From NCBI GenBank assembly GCA_028641055.1, contig CM054057.1, forward strand, positions 400,194,541 to 400,258,540: a DNA stretch of 64,000 bases, written 5' to 3'. Shown piece after piece: positions 42,868-54,491 of the stretch (its first letter is position 1; every line of letters begins with the position of its first letter). Under the pieces are notes generated by a model. The model did no database searches, was not told where the DNA came from, and was given only the letters and a program-made list of their open reading frames with translations. The translations under genes and the position numbers were made by a program. The DNA is from Alopecurus myosuroides. Lineage: Eukaryota; Streptophyta; Magnoliopsida; Poales; Poaceae.

Positions 42868-45800
42868 TGTAGCATCCCAACTTTTAATAAAGATGGAATA
42901 CCTGTGTTATTGTGCTAGTCCCTGGATCAATTGCTAGCACCACAGTACAAAATGAAATATCATGCAAATGCATCAAATTCTATTACATCGCATGATCCAG
43001 TCTTTACAAAATAGGATTACAACTTGCATAGTCTTAGAAGACTAGCAGAAAACAAGGAAATACAGCGGAAAACATAGTACAACATTGAGCCCATCTTCTT
43101 CATGTGCCACAGGCAAAACATGTTGGCAATAGTCTCGAGATCCTAAACGAAATCCTCACTCGTCTTCAGAAATATCTGCAATATGGAATATGCAGCCACA
43201 AGGGAGTCAATACAATTTAATGTATTGGCAAGTAACACTATGGTGGATATAAATGGCAAGACTAATACTACATGCTTATTTGGCTGAGTGGAGTTTTGGC
43301 TAAGTTTGCATAAAGCTAGTTTTCTCCTATCACTTTTGTAAAACCAACTTTTCTTTTCAAAAGGGTGGCAACATTGGATTAAGATCCAATCACCACAATA
43401 CTGTTCACTTGGTCAAATTTTACTTATTGAAAATGGTGATGTGATTATTCCGTCCTTCCTTGTCCAGCTGCTCATAGTTGTCCATAACCGGGGACACGGC
43501 TAAGATCTTAGTTTGTTGACTCTGCAGAGCTTGTGCACTTTCACCTTCAGACTCAACTCAACCCAAACATCCTATACACCCTGAGTGCATTAAGGAAAGG
43601 GGAAGAATCAAGACGAGATCTTTCAGAAGCAAGAATCCAACCCAATGGCAAGACCCGTTCCACCTATAATTATGCTACATCTGCTTGTCAAGCCCAGGCT
43701 GAACCCTCACAACTTAGTTGATCAAGACAGAGCCCATATGACTAAAGGCTGCACTGGAAGCAATCTAAACTTGGGGAACATCATAATCACTTTGTTCCTG
43801 GGTGGCATTCCTCAAGTGAACAACCCCTCGGGGAGACACTCAACTCTCATCAGCCAAACAACCAAATCCACCCAGGTGGTTCATTGAAGTTGTTACTTAG
43901 AATTTTTCCACAACATCAAGTAAAACTCATTTGTCACATTGCATAGCATCTATCAAGTTCTAAGGCTATAAATAACAAGGATAAAAGGGATGGCTACACT
44001 CTACTAGGATATAGCATAGCATAATATAACTTAGTAAAACTTCCTATCATGCATACTACTAAAAATCAACTAATGCATATATAAAATAATGGGTAGTTGA
44101 ATGATGTGTTACTTGCCTTGTTGAAGTTGGTGAAGATATCACACTCTCTTCACAAAAGATCGTTGCTCTCCGTACAATCTATTCATTGAAAACACAATAA
44201 CAAAATAAACAAACATTCTACCAAACAATCATACAAGTGTAGAAAGCATACATAGCAACTAACATATCAAAAGGGGCTTAACCAAGTTGGTTAGGACAAG
44301 GTTTTGGTTTGAAATATTTATTCTTTCCTGGTTCCATACTTGTTAAGGGATTTCCAAGAGTTTACTTGGGATGGACTAGGTTGATCTTGATGTGATCTAA
44401 CTTTATTATAATCATACTTGTCGAGGAAGTTCCAAGAGTTCACTAAGAATAAACATATTACTTCTTCAACTAAAGTAATATATTGTAAACACTTGGTCAT
44501 ATTCATCCTTCAAAATATTAAAGTGACTATGTTAGTATTTTCCATTGTGGTTAGGGTAGGTCTACTAACTTCATCATCCAAAGGGAAAATATTACTAAGT
44601 CTTGGGTTTTCCATTTGGGTCAATGGTTGGACTAAAACAAACTGTTATTCTTCAACCTTGTTTGGATTTCTCCTAGACCTCATGTGATTGCCTTCTTGAA
44701 GATCATCATCATGCCATCCTAAATTGTTTCCTTCCTTGGTGTGGTGCTTCTCTTGGTCTTGCTAAATTCTTCAGGGCCTTTAATTCACTAATTGGTTTGG
44801 GTATGGGATGGGCACATATACCACTAAGTCAATTTGGAAAGAAAAAAAAAAGAAGAAAGATAGAAGACGAGAGGGAGATGTTTTCTTCTGGATTTCTTCA
44901 CACTTGTACTTCCTTGAGTTGCTTCTAGTGGTGGAGTCTTTTCTTCAGAATTTCTTCATTGGATCCTCCCTCTGTATTCTCTTCATGTTGCCACCAAGTT
45001 GAAAGTGAAGAGCCTTCTATTGCTTGAGTCTTGTTTTTCATTTGCTACTTGATGGATTCTTGAAGCAAGAATAGGGGATGGAGAAGTAGATAGAATACTA
45101 GGGTGCTAGTGTTTGAGGTTCACTACTTGGTAATTTTAGGGACTTTGGTCTTGGGTCCAAAATGGCCACAACAAACACTTGGTAGAAAGAAATAGAAACA
45201 AAATCTAAGACATAATAACTAGATGGACTACTATGATGGATTTTTGGCCTAAAATAATGGTCATGGTCCAAGGGTGTCCAAAATGGTTGGGCAAGGTTTT
45301 TCTGGTCCAATGTTGTCAAATGAACAATTTTGCAAAAGGAACTATATTGAAATATTTATAGAAATTAATCTATGTCAAAAATACTCAAAATAGACAACTT
45401 AATTCTAAATTCAATTTTAATTTGTTTCAATATTATTTTGGGACATAGGATATGAAGCACATATTCTAAGGTTTCCAAATATATTTTATTACAATTTTTG
45501 GATTTGTAGAATTTGAATTATGCCAAATTTCATCAAACAAGCTTATTTGTATTTGAACAAATTTAAGTTTGTCAAATTTGAATTTGGCTAGTGCCAAAAG
45601 TTTCTAATTGTCAAGGGCTTTTCAAAAAGACCACGATCATTTAAATTTGGCCATGTGGTTTATAAAGTTTTGAGGTATTGAAATTGCAGGGACTATCCTG
45701 TAATATTTACTATTTAATTTCTATTCCGGAAGTAAAACAGAAAATGGGCCGCTATTTGCTGCGCTGGGCGTAAGATAAGTGGTGGGCCTGGGTCGGTTAC

Positions 45801-47996
45801 GCGCTGCGTGGGCGACAAATAACCAATTCGGCGCTGCTCACTGCTGCCACACGTGGCGCTACGCTATTCGCCCGATACCCCTTCGGTAAGTGATTCTATT
45901 AGGGCCGCACGATCAAGATCTAACGGTGATTGATTTGAAGAGAGGGAGCTAGGGTTACCTCCCCGCCGGATTTCTTCGCCGGAAATGGAGTGGGCGGTGG
46001 CTCTGGCCTCGGGCGTCCACGACGGCGACGTTCCAGGGGGTTCCGGGCACCACGAAGGGGTCCAGGAGGGGCAGTTCGACACGGCGAACTCGACAACGTC
46101 CTCGGCGACGTCTGTGGTGGCCCTCCCGCGGTGGCGCGGCGCAGACCTGAGGCGGACGTGCGGGTTTCGGCTCCGGCGAGCGTGTCCTCGTCGCCACCCT
46201 GCACCAAAACGATGAGAGGAGGCATGAAGAAGTCGCGCACGGACGAGGGGAAGGAGAGGGGCAGGGTTTCGTGCTCGGGAACCAATTGGACTCACCGGAA
46301 ATCGAAGAAAACGGCGGCGGCCAGTACGAAACTCCGGCGGAGCTATTTCGGTGGACTCGGGGCACGATCCAGAGAGAAAAGAGAGGGGAAAAGACGAGCA
46401 GGAGGAGGGAATTTAAGGGGAGCAATCGTCTCGGAGATTGAATGCTCGAAACGCCAGGAATCAAGAGGATTAAACCCTCCTTTATTCGGAAGAAACGGTT
46501 GCAGGAGGTTGATGACGATGATGACATCATCATGACATCATCCATTTTTTTTCTTTTATTTCCTGTTTAATCATTTCTTTAATAACTTATGCATAAAAAC
46601 TCCAATTGGCATGAAATAAATTTCTAAATTCTTAAAATTTAATTTCCTTTCCAGAAAACTCATTTTCACAAACATTTGAACACATTACATTTTTCAATTA
46701 TGAAAATTGATTAAATCATTAAAAGTGACTTAATAGCATTTTTAATGGAAAATCAAATTTAATTTTGAGAAAAGGGTTTTATAAAACAAAGAGACATTAT
46801 ATAAGTCAATTATCATTTTTGAAAATCATTTACACTTGTTTTTCTATTTTATATTTTGAATTAGAAATGATTTCACTAATAGCATATTAATGCCATTTTA
46901 AACATATCAATTATATAAATGAAAATGATTGGTTGAATAAAATATCAGAGACATCAATGTGATAAAATAACATTTTCCAAAATCATATTTAATGGTTTTC
47001 ATATTTTATGATTTTAAAAGATGAAGAAACAATGATAGTCACTTTAATAGAAATCATTAATTTTATATGATTAAAACAATTTTTAGAAATATTTTCTATG
47101 ATTCAATTATTGTTTCCTAAGACCCCTTTTAGGAACTTTTATATTGTATATTTTCAACATATTAGTGAAACTACAATTAGTATCCTTTTGTTATATTCCA
47201 AACATAGAGAATTATTTAATAAATTTGGAAAATGGGGTTTAGTAAAAGCAGAAAGGTTTTCCCAAATGAAAACATTGTTTTCTCAAAGTATCTTACTTGT
47301 TTTTAATAAACACTTTATTTCATTTTAAAATTTAGAAAATAATAAATTGATGTTATTGTCTAAATAAAATCTCAGAGACGTTTTACAAATCATATATCAT
47401 TTTTAAACCACTTTCACATTTTATATTTTTAGGAGTTGAAGGATTTACTAATAGTAACTTAATGCTATTTAATTAGTTCATTTCAATTAATTATTATTGT
47501 TGATCAATAAAATTTAGAATAAAACCATAAGTCATAATATTGTTTTCAAAACCTTTTGTTATGTTATTTTCAAAGCAATGCATTTTATTTTCACACCTTT
47601 ATATTTAAAACTTGGAATAACAACTAAAGGTTATTATTAATAATTTTATTCTCCTCAAATACTTTTAAGGCCTAGAACTTTATTAAGGGTTATGAATAAT
47701 TGAGTAATGTTGCCATAAACTATTTTCAAAGTAATATTTGAATTGAAAACCTTTTATGTAATAAAGTTGCTAAAGATAAAATGGTTTTATTTATGTGAGA
47801 AAAATCATTTGAGAGGGTTTTAGGGTTTATGGAATAGAGATATAATGGATTCTTAATTTCAATTTTCATTGAGTTATCTATGGTTTCCTTTTGTTTCTTG
47901 CATCTTATTTGGTTTTTGGTGACTTGCATAACATGAAAACAAAAAGTTTCAAATTTTTGCGATTTTTGAGTTTTTCCAAAAATCAGGGATGTTACA
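42868..47996 (-). repeat. 3' LTR of element H
   Basis: 5129 bases. Its first 1400 bases differ from the other LTR by about one substitution, and the last 1600 bases by about four. The middle (about 44480-46350) differs by many one-base indels. It contains an AT-rich right third, a GC-rich block (45730-46540), the CAGCGGAA block (43063) and a hairpin (43208-43227). ORFs within it are the same in both LTR copies but show no domain. Confidence 0.94.
43208..43227. other. Conserved hairpin in H LTR (3' copy)
   Basis: CAATACA-ATTTAA-TGTATTG, 7-bp perfect stem, then GCAAG; repeated at 49712-49731 in the other LTR. Confidence 0.6.
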
Positions 47997-48026
47997 GACT
48001 ACCACCCTTAAAAGAAATCTCGTCCC
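47997..48026 (-). other. Polypurine tract and CGAG inverted repeat of H
   Basis: Minus strand AAATCTCGGGACGAGATTTC then TTTTAAGGGTGGTAGTC and the LTR. The AATCTCG/CGAGATT inverted repeat also precedes the polypurine tract of G and, less exactly, F. Confidence 0.8.
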
Positions 48027-48092
48027 GAGATTTGGGAAGGTTAGAAAGAAAGATTAGGATTGGGTAACTGGGTTACTGAACAACTTGGTGGG

Positions 48093-48110
48093 CTACCACC
48101 CTTAAAAGAA
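48093..48110 (-). repeat. Second copy of the H polypurine-tract segment
   Basis: The 18 bases CTACCACCCTTAAAAGAA (plus strand) at 47999-48016 are repeated exactly here, 94 bases further into the interior. Confidence 0.8.
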
Positions 48111-49356
48111 CTTTTGTGGGTAGTCTATTTTCATTAGATTGGTGTGTAGATGGATTCTAAATTAGCTTGGGTAGAACTTTCCTTCGTGGTAGAACTGTAG
48201 ACCAACATAGGTATGTTGGACTACCTTTGACACTGAGGGGTCACTCTTTGGGTCAATCAAAAGCCTTTGGTTCACTCTCAACTTGGTCTTTTAATGTCCT
48301 TGGCAATCTTCCATCTTGTTGGTTGTCATCCTTGAAGGCAAACATCATGCTATTTATAAACAAACTCTCATGATAGGAAAACTCACATTGCTTGATAGCT
48401 CCAAGGTTAGCTTGATCCTTATTAGGCAGTTGGCATTGATCATGGATGTGATTGTTCCTTCACACAGAAGAAAGCAATTTGATACTAGCATTCCTCAAAT
48501 GGGATGGCTTGTGTATCAATATGGTTAAGGTTGTATGATTCCAAATGGTTCTCACTATGGTTGGTGAATGAGTATAGTGTTGGGTTTGGTCTAGTAGGAA
48601 TGAGTAGAGATTTAGAAAGATGGCTAAGGGAGGTTCTTATCCAAAATAGCAAATCAAGGAAACTCATCTTACAAACAACACATAACAAACATATAGCAAC
48701 ACATTCACCACACCAAACAACATGGTTTTAGAAACAACTAATATTGTCATACCACACTCATTGGTATGATCAATACACTAACACGTTAACGTTGTTCTAA
48801 CAAGGTAACTAGATTGGTGGTCTCATCTATATCTTCTTGAGATTTTATTCATATTCTTCTCTCCATGTCTTGAGGTGTTCTTGATTGTTTGGAAAGTCTA
48901 TGTTTTTCTTCAAATTCTTCAAAAATCTTGAGTGTAGGTCTTCATGTGGTGAAAATACTTCTTGCACTTCTTGGTATGGTCATCAACAATCTTGCCTTGA
49001 GGGTATTCAAGAAGTAGGTCATCTAGAAAATTTTGAAGGTGAATAGTAGATGAGAGGATATGAGAAAGATTAAGATGATTGTTTTGTTTCTAGAAAGTTT
49101 GAACATAGAAAGTCTTCAATCCTAGGGTGATCAATGGGTTATTAACAACTTGTTGCAAATTGGATATTCACTATAGTGAGAGATACTGGCACCCGCAAGC
49201 CAATCAGGGAACGGTCTCGTGTCCGTGGACACGTAAAGTTGTCCGGGCCGCTTCATCTCACTATGCCGCTAGGATCCAAAATACTTTAAGGAGATAATAA
49301 CATGATTAAAAAGGGCTTCCAAACCTAAGGGTCTCGAATTCTACAGGCAACACAAT

Positions 49357-49368
49357 GCTCTGATACCA
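49357..49368 (-). other. Primer-binding site of element H (initiator Met tRNA)
   Basis: Minus strand TGGTATCAGAGC, the exact canonical plant tRNA-iMet site, three bases after the LTR end. Confidence 0.92.
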
Positions 49369-49371
49369 TTT

Positions 49372-52300
49372 TGTAGCATCCCAACTTTTAATAAAGATGG
49401 AATACCTGTGTTATTGTGCTAGTCCCTGGATCAATTGCTAGCACCACAGTACAAAATGAAATATCATGCAAATGCATCAAATTCTATTACATCGCATGAT
49501 CCAGTCTTTACAAAATAGGATTACAACTTGCATAGTCTTAGAAGACTAGCAGAAAACAAGGAAATACAGCGGAAAACATAGTACAACATTGAGCCCATCT
49601 TCTTCATGTGCCACAGGCAAAACATGTTGGCAATAGTCTCGAGATCCTAAACGAAATCCTCACTCGTCTTCAGAAATATCTGCAATATGGAATATGCAGC
49701 CACAAGGGAGTCAATACAATTTAATGTATTGGCAAGTAACACTATGGTGGATATAAATGGCAAGACTAATACTACATGCTTATTTGGCTGAGTGGAGTTT
49801 TGGCTAAGTTTGCATAAAGCTAGTTTTCTCCTATCACTTTTGTAAAACCAACTTTTCTTTTCAAAAGGGTGGCAACATTGGATTAAGATCCAATCACCAC
49901 AATACTGTTCACTTGGTCAAATTTTACTTATTGAAAATGGTGATGTGATTATTCCGTCCTTCCTTGTCCAGCTGCTCATAGTTGTCCATAACCGGGGACA
50001 CGGCTAAGATCTTAGTTTGTTGACTCTGCAGAGCTTGTGCACTTTCACCTTCAGACTCAACTCAACCCAAACATCCTATACACCCTGAGTGCATTAAGGA
50101 AAGGGGAAGAATCAAGACGAGATCTTTCAGAAGCAAGAATCCAACCCAATGGCAAGACCCGTTCCACCTATAATTATGCTACATCTGCTTGTCAAGCCCA
50201 GGCTGAACCCTCACAACTTAGTTGATCAAGACAGAGCCCATATGACTAAAGGCTGCACTGGAAGCAATCTAAACTTGGGGAACATCATAATCACTTTGTT
50301 CCTGGGTGGCATTCCTCAAGTGAACAACCCCTCGGGGAGACACTCAACTCTCATCAGCCAAACAACCAAATCCACCCAGGTGGTTCATTGAAGTTGTTAC
50401 TTAGAATTTTTCCACAACATCAAGTAAAACTCATTTGTCACATTGCATAGCATCTATCAAGTTCTAAGGCTATAAATAACAAGGATAAAAGGGATGGCTA
50501 CACTCTACTAGGATATAGCATAGCATAATATAACTTAGTAAAACTTCCTATCATGCATACTACTAAAAATCAACTAATGCATATATAAAATAATGGGTAG
50601 TTGAATGATGTGTTACTTGCCTTGTTGAAGTTGGTGAAGATATCACACTCTCTTCACAAAAGATCGTTGCTCTCCGTACAATCTATTCATTGAAAACACA
50701 ATAACAAAATAAACAAACATTCTACCAAACAATCATACAAGTGTAGAAAGCATACATAGCAACTAACATATCAAAAGGGGCTTAACCAAGTTGGTTAGGA
50801 CAAGGTTTGGGTTTGAAATATTTATTCTTTCCTGGTTCCATACTTGTTAAGGGATTTCCAAGAGTTTACTTGGGATGGACTAGGTTGATCTTGATGTGAT
50901 CTAACTTTATTATAATCATACTTGTCGAGGAAGTTCCAAGAGTTCACTAAGAATAAACATATTACTTCTTCAACTAAAGTAATATATTGTAAACACTTGG
51001 TCATATTCACCTTCAAAATATTAAAGTGACTATGTTAGTATTTTCCATTGTGGTTAGGGTAGGTCTACTAACTTCATCATCAAAGGGAAAATATTACTAA
51101 GTCTTGGGTTTTCCATTTGGGTCAATGGTTGGACAAAAACAACTTGTTATTCTTCAACTTGTATGGATTTCTCCTAGACCTCATGTGATTGCCTTCTTGA
51201 AGATCATCATCATGCCATCTAAATTGTTTCCTTCCTTGGTGTGGTGCTTCTCTTGGTCTTGCTAAATTCTTCAGGGCTTTAATTCACTAATTGGTTTGGG
51301 TATGGGATGGGCACATATACCACTAAGTCAATTTGGAAAGAAAAAAAAAAGAAGAAAGATAGAAAGAGAGAGGGAGATGTTTTCTTCTGGATTTCTTCAC
51401 ACTTGTACTTCCTTGAGTTGCTTCTAGTGGTGGAGTCTTTTCTTCAGAATTTATTCATTGATCCTCCTTGTATTCTCTTCATGTTGCCACCAAGTTGAAA
51501 GTGAAGAGCCTTCTATTGCTTGAGTCTTGTTTTTCATTTGCTAACTTGATGGATTCTTGAAGCAAGAATAGGGGGATGGAGAAGTAGATAGAATACTAGG
51601 GTGCTAGTGTTTGAGGTTCACTACTTGGTAATTTTAGGGACTTGGTCTTGGGTCCAAAAATGGCCACAACAAACATTGGTAGAAAGAAATAGAAACAAAA
51701 TCTAAGACATAATAACTAGATGGACTACTATGATGGATTTTTGGCTAAAATACATGGTCATGGTCCAAGGGTGTCCAAAATGGTTGGGAAAGGTTTTTCT
51801 GGTCCAATGTTGTCAAATGGAACAATTTTGCAAAAGGAACTATATTGAAAATATTTATAGAAATTAATCTATGTCAAAAATACTCAAATAGACAACTTAA
51901 TTCTAAATTCAATTTTAATTTGTTCAAATATTATTTTGGGACATAGGATATGAAAGCACATATTCTAAGGTTTCCAAATATATTTTATTTACAATTTTTG
52001 GATTTGTAGAATTTGAATTATGCCAAATTTCATCAAACAAGCATATTTGAATTTGAACAAATTTAAGTTTGTCAAATTTGAATTTGGCTAGTGCCAAAAG
52101 TTTCTAATTGTCAAGGGCTTTTCAAAAAGTCCAAGATCATTAAATTTGGCCATGTGGTTTAAAAGTTATGAGGTATTGAAATTGCAGGGACTAATCTGTA
52201 AAATTTACTATTTAATTTCTATTCCGGAAGAAAAACAGAAAATGGGCCGCTATTTGCTGCGCTGGGCGACAGATAAGTGGTGGGCCTGGGTCGGTTACGC

Positions 52301-54486
52301 GCTGCGTGGGCGACAAATAACCAATTCGGCGCTGCTCACTGCTGCACACGTGGCGCTACGCTATTCGCCGATACCCCTTCGGTAAGTGATTCTATTAGGG
52401 CCGCACGATCAAGATCTAACGGTGATGATTTGAAGAGAGGGAGCTAGGGTTACCTCCCGCCGGATTTCTTCGCCGGAAATGGAGTGGGCGGTGGCGCTGG
52501 CCTCGGGCGTCCACGACGGCGACGTTCCAGGGGGTTCCGGGCACCACGAAGGGGTCCAGGAGGGGCAGTTCGACACGGCGAACTCGACAACGTCCTCGGC
52601 GACGTCTGTGGTGGCCTCCCGCGGTGGCGCGGCGCAGACCTGAGGCGGACGTGCGGGTTTCGGCTCCGGCGAGCGTGTCCTCGTCGCCACCCTGCACCAA
52701 AACGATGAGAGGAGGCATGAAGACGTGCGCACGGACGAGGGGAAGGAGAGGGGCAGGGTTTCGTGCTCGGGAACCAATTGGACTCACCGGAAATCGAAGA
52801 AAACGGCGGCGGCCAGTACGAACTCCGGCGAGCTATTCCGGTGGACTCGGGGCACGATCCAGAGAGAAAAGAGAGGGGAAAAGACGAGCAGGAGGAGGGA
52901 ATTTAAGGGGAGCAATCGTCTCGGAGATTGAATGCTCGAAACGCCAGGAATCAAGAGGATTAAACCCTCCTTTATTCGGAAGAAACGGTTGCAGGAGGTT
53001 GATGACGATGATGACATCATCATGACATCATCCATTTTTTTTCTTTTATTTCCTGTTTAATCATTTCTTTAATAACTTATGCATAAAAACTCCAATTGGC
53101 ATGAAATAAATTTCTAAATTCTTAAAATTTAATTTCCTTTCCAGAAAACTCATTTTCACAAACATTTGAACACATTACATTTTTCAATTATGAAAATTGA
53201 TTAAATCATTAAAAGTGACTTAATAGCATTTTTAATGGAAAATCAAATTTAATTTTGAGAAAAGGGTTTTATAAAACAAAGAGACATTATATAAGTCAAT
53301 TATCATTTTTGAAAATCATTTACACTTGTTTTTCTATTTTATATTTTGAATTAGAAATGATTTCACTAATAGCATATTAATGCCATTTTAAACATATCAA
53401 TTATATAAATGAAAATGATTGGTTGAATAAAATATCAGAGACATCAATGTGATAAAATAACATTTTCCAAAATCATATTTAATGGTTTTCATATTTTATG
53501 ATTTTAAAAGATGAAGAAACAATGATAGTCACTTTAATAGAAATCATTAATTTTATATGATTAAAACAATTTTTAGAAATATTTTCTATGATTCAATTAT
53601 TGTTTCCTAAGACCCCTTTTAGGAACTTTTATATTGTATATTTTCAACATATTAGTGAAACTACAATTAGTATCCTTTTGTTATATTCCAAACATAGAGA
53701 ATTATTTAATAAATTTGGAAAATGGGGTTTAGTAAAAGCAGAAAGGTTTTCCCAAATGAAAACATTGTTTTCTCAAAGTATCTTACTTGTTTTTAATAGA
53801 CACTTTATTTCATTTTAAAATTTAGAAAATAATAAATTGATGTTATTGTCTAAATAAAATCTCAGAGACGTTTTACAAATCATATATCATTTTTAAACCA
53901 CTTTCACATTTTATATTTTTAGGAGTTGAAGGATTTACTAATAGTAACTTAATGCTATTTAATTAGTTCATTTCAATTAATTATTATTGTTGATCAATAA
54001 AATTTAGAATAAAACCATAAGTCATAATATTGTTTTCAAAACCTTTTGTTATGTTATTTTCAAAGCAATGCATTTTATTTTCACACCTTTATATTTAAAA
54101 CTTGGAATAACAACTAAAGGTTATTATTAATAATTTTATTCTCCTCAAATACTTTTAAGGCCTAGAACTTTATTAAGGGTTATGAATAATTGAGTAATGT
54201 TGCCATAAACTATTTTCAAAGTAATATTTGAATTGAAAACCTTTTATGTAATAAAGTTGCTAAAGATAAAATAGTTTTCTTTATGTGAGAAAAATCATTT
54301 GAGAGGGTTTTAGGGTTTATGGAATAGAGATATAATGGATTCTTAATTTCAATTTTCATTGAGTTATGTATGGTTTCCTTTTGTTTCTTGCATCTTATTT
54401 GGTTTTTGGTGACTTGCATAACATGAAAACAAAAAGTTTCAAATTTTTGCGATTTTTGAGTTTTTCCAAAAATCAGGGATGTTACA
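49372..54486 (-). repeat. 5' LTR of element H
   Basis: 5115 bases, 14 shorter than its partner because of net one-base deletions in 50980-52860. The hairpin is at 49712-49731. Confidence 0.94.
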
Positions 54487-54491
54487 TCCTA
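54487..54491. repeat. Target site duplication of H, right (also abuts G)
   Basis: TCCTA, identical to 42863-42867. The LTR of G begins at the very next base. Confidence 0.92.

Larger units (their letters stand above)
47997..49371 (-). other. Non-coding interior of element H
   Basis: From the right: primer site, then a GC-richer conserved-looking stretch at about 49184-49290 (AACGGTCTCGTGTCCGTGGACACG, itself partly palindromic), then T-rich sequence, then two polypurine-like copies. The ORFs (48167-48373, 48316-48731) are low-complexity with no domain. Confidence 0.75.
42868..54486 (-). mobile_element. Element H: complete non-autonomous retrotransposon with 5.1-kb LTRs
   Basis: Two near-identical LTRs (42868-47996 and 49372-54486) with TGTAGCATCCC...GGGATGTTACA ends on the plus strand, perfect TCCTA target duplications, a minus-strand primer site at 49368-49357 and a polypurine tract at 48013-47997. 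The interior (47997-49371) is 1375 bases with no gag, protease, RT or integrase motif in any frame. The polypurine region and nearby CGAG inverted repeat match those of Tekay/Del-type F and G, which suggests derivation from and mobilisation by that group. The very long LTR and tiny non-coding interior resemble LARD-type elements, but with an even shorter interior. Confidence 0.93.

Noticed and set aside
42507..42872. 121-codon ORF crossing the J LTR and primer site into H
   Set aside because: Spans an LTR end, a primer-binding site and a later insertion junction, so it is not a unit.
43533..43887. Two small ORFs present in both H LTRs
   Set aside because: Conserved only because the LTRs are near identical. 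No domain and no coding signature.
45864..46545. Overlapping ORFs up to 196 codons in the H LTR (repeated at 52409-53035)
   Set aside because: Open on both strands because of high GC. The reading frames are disrupted differently in the second LTR copy by single-base indels.
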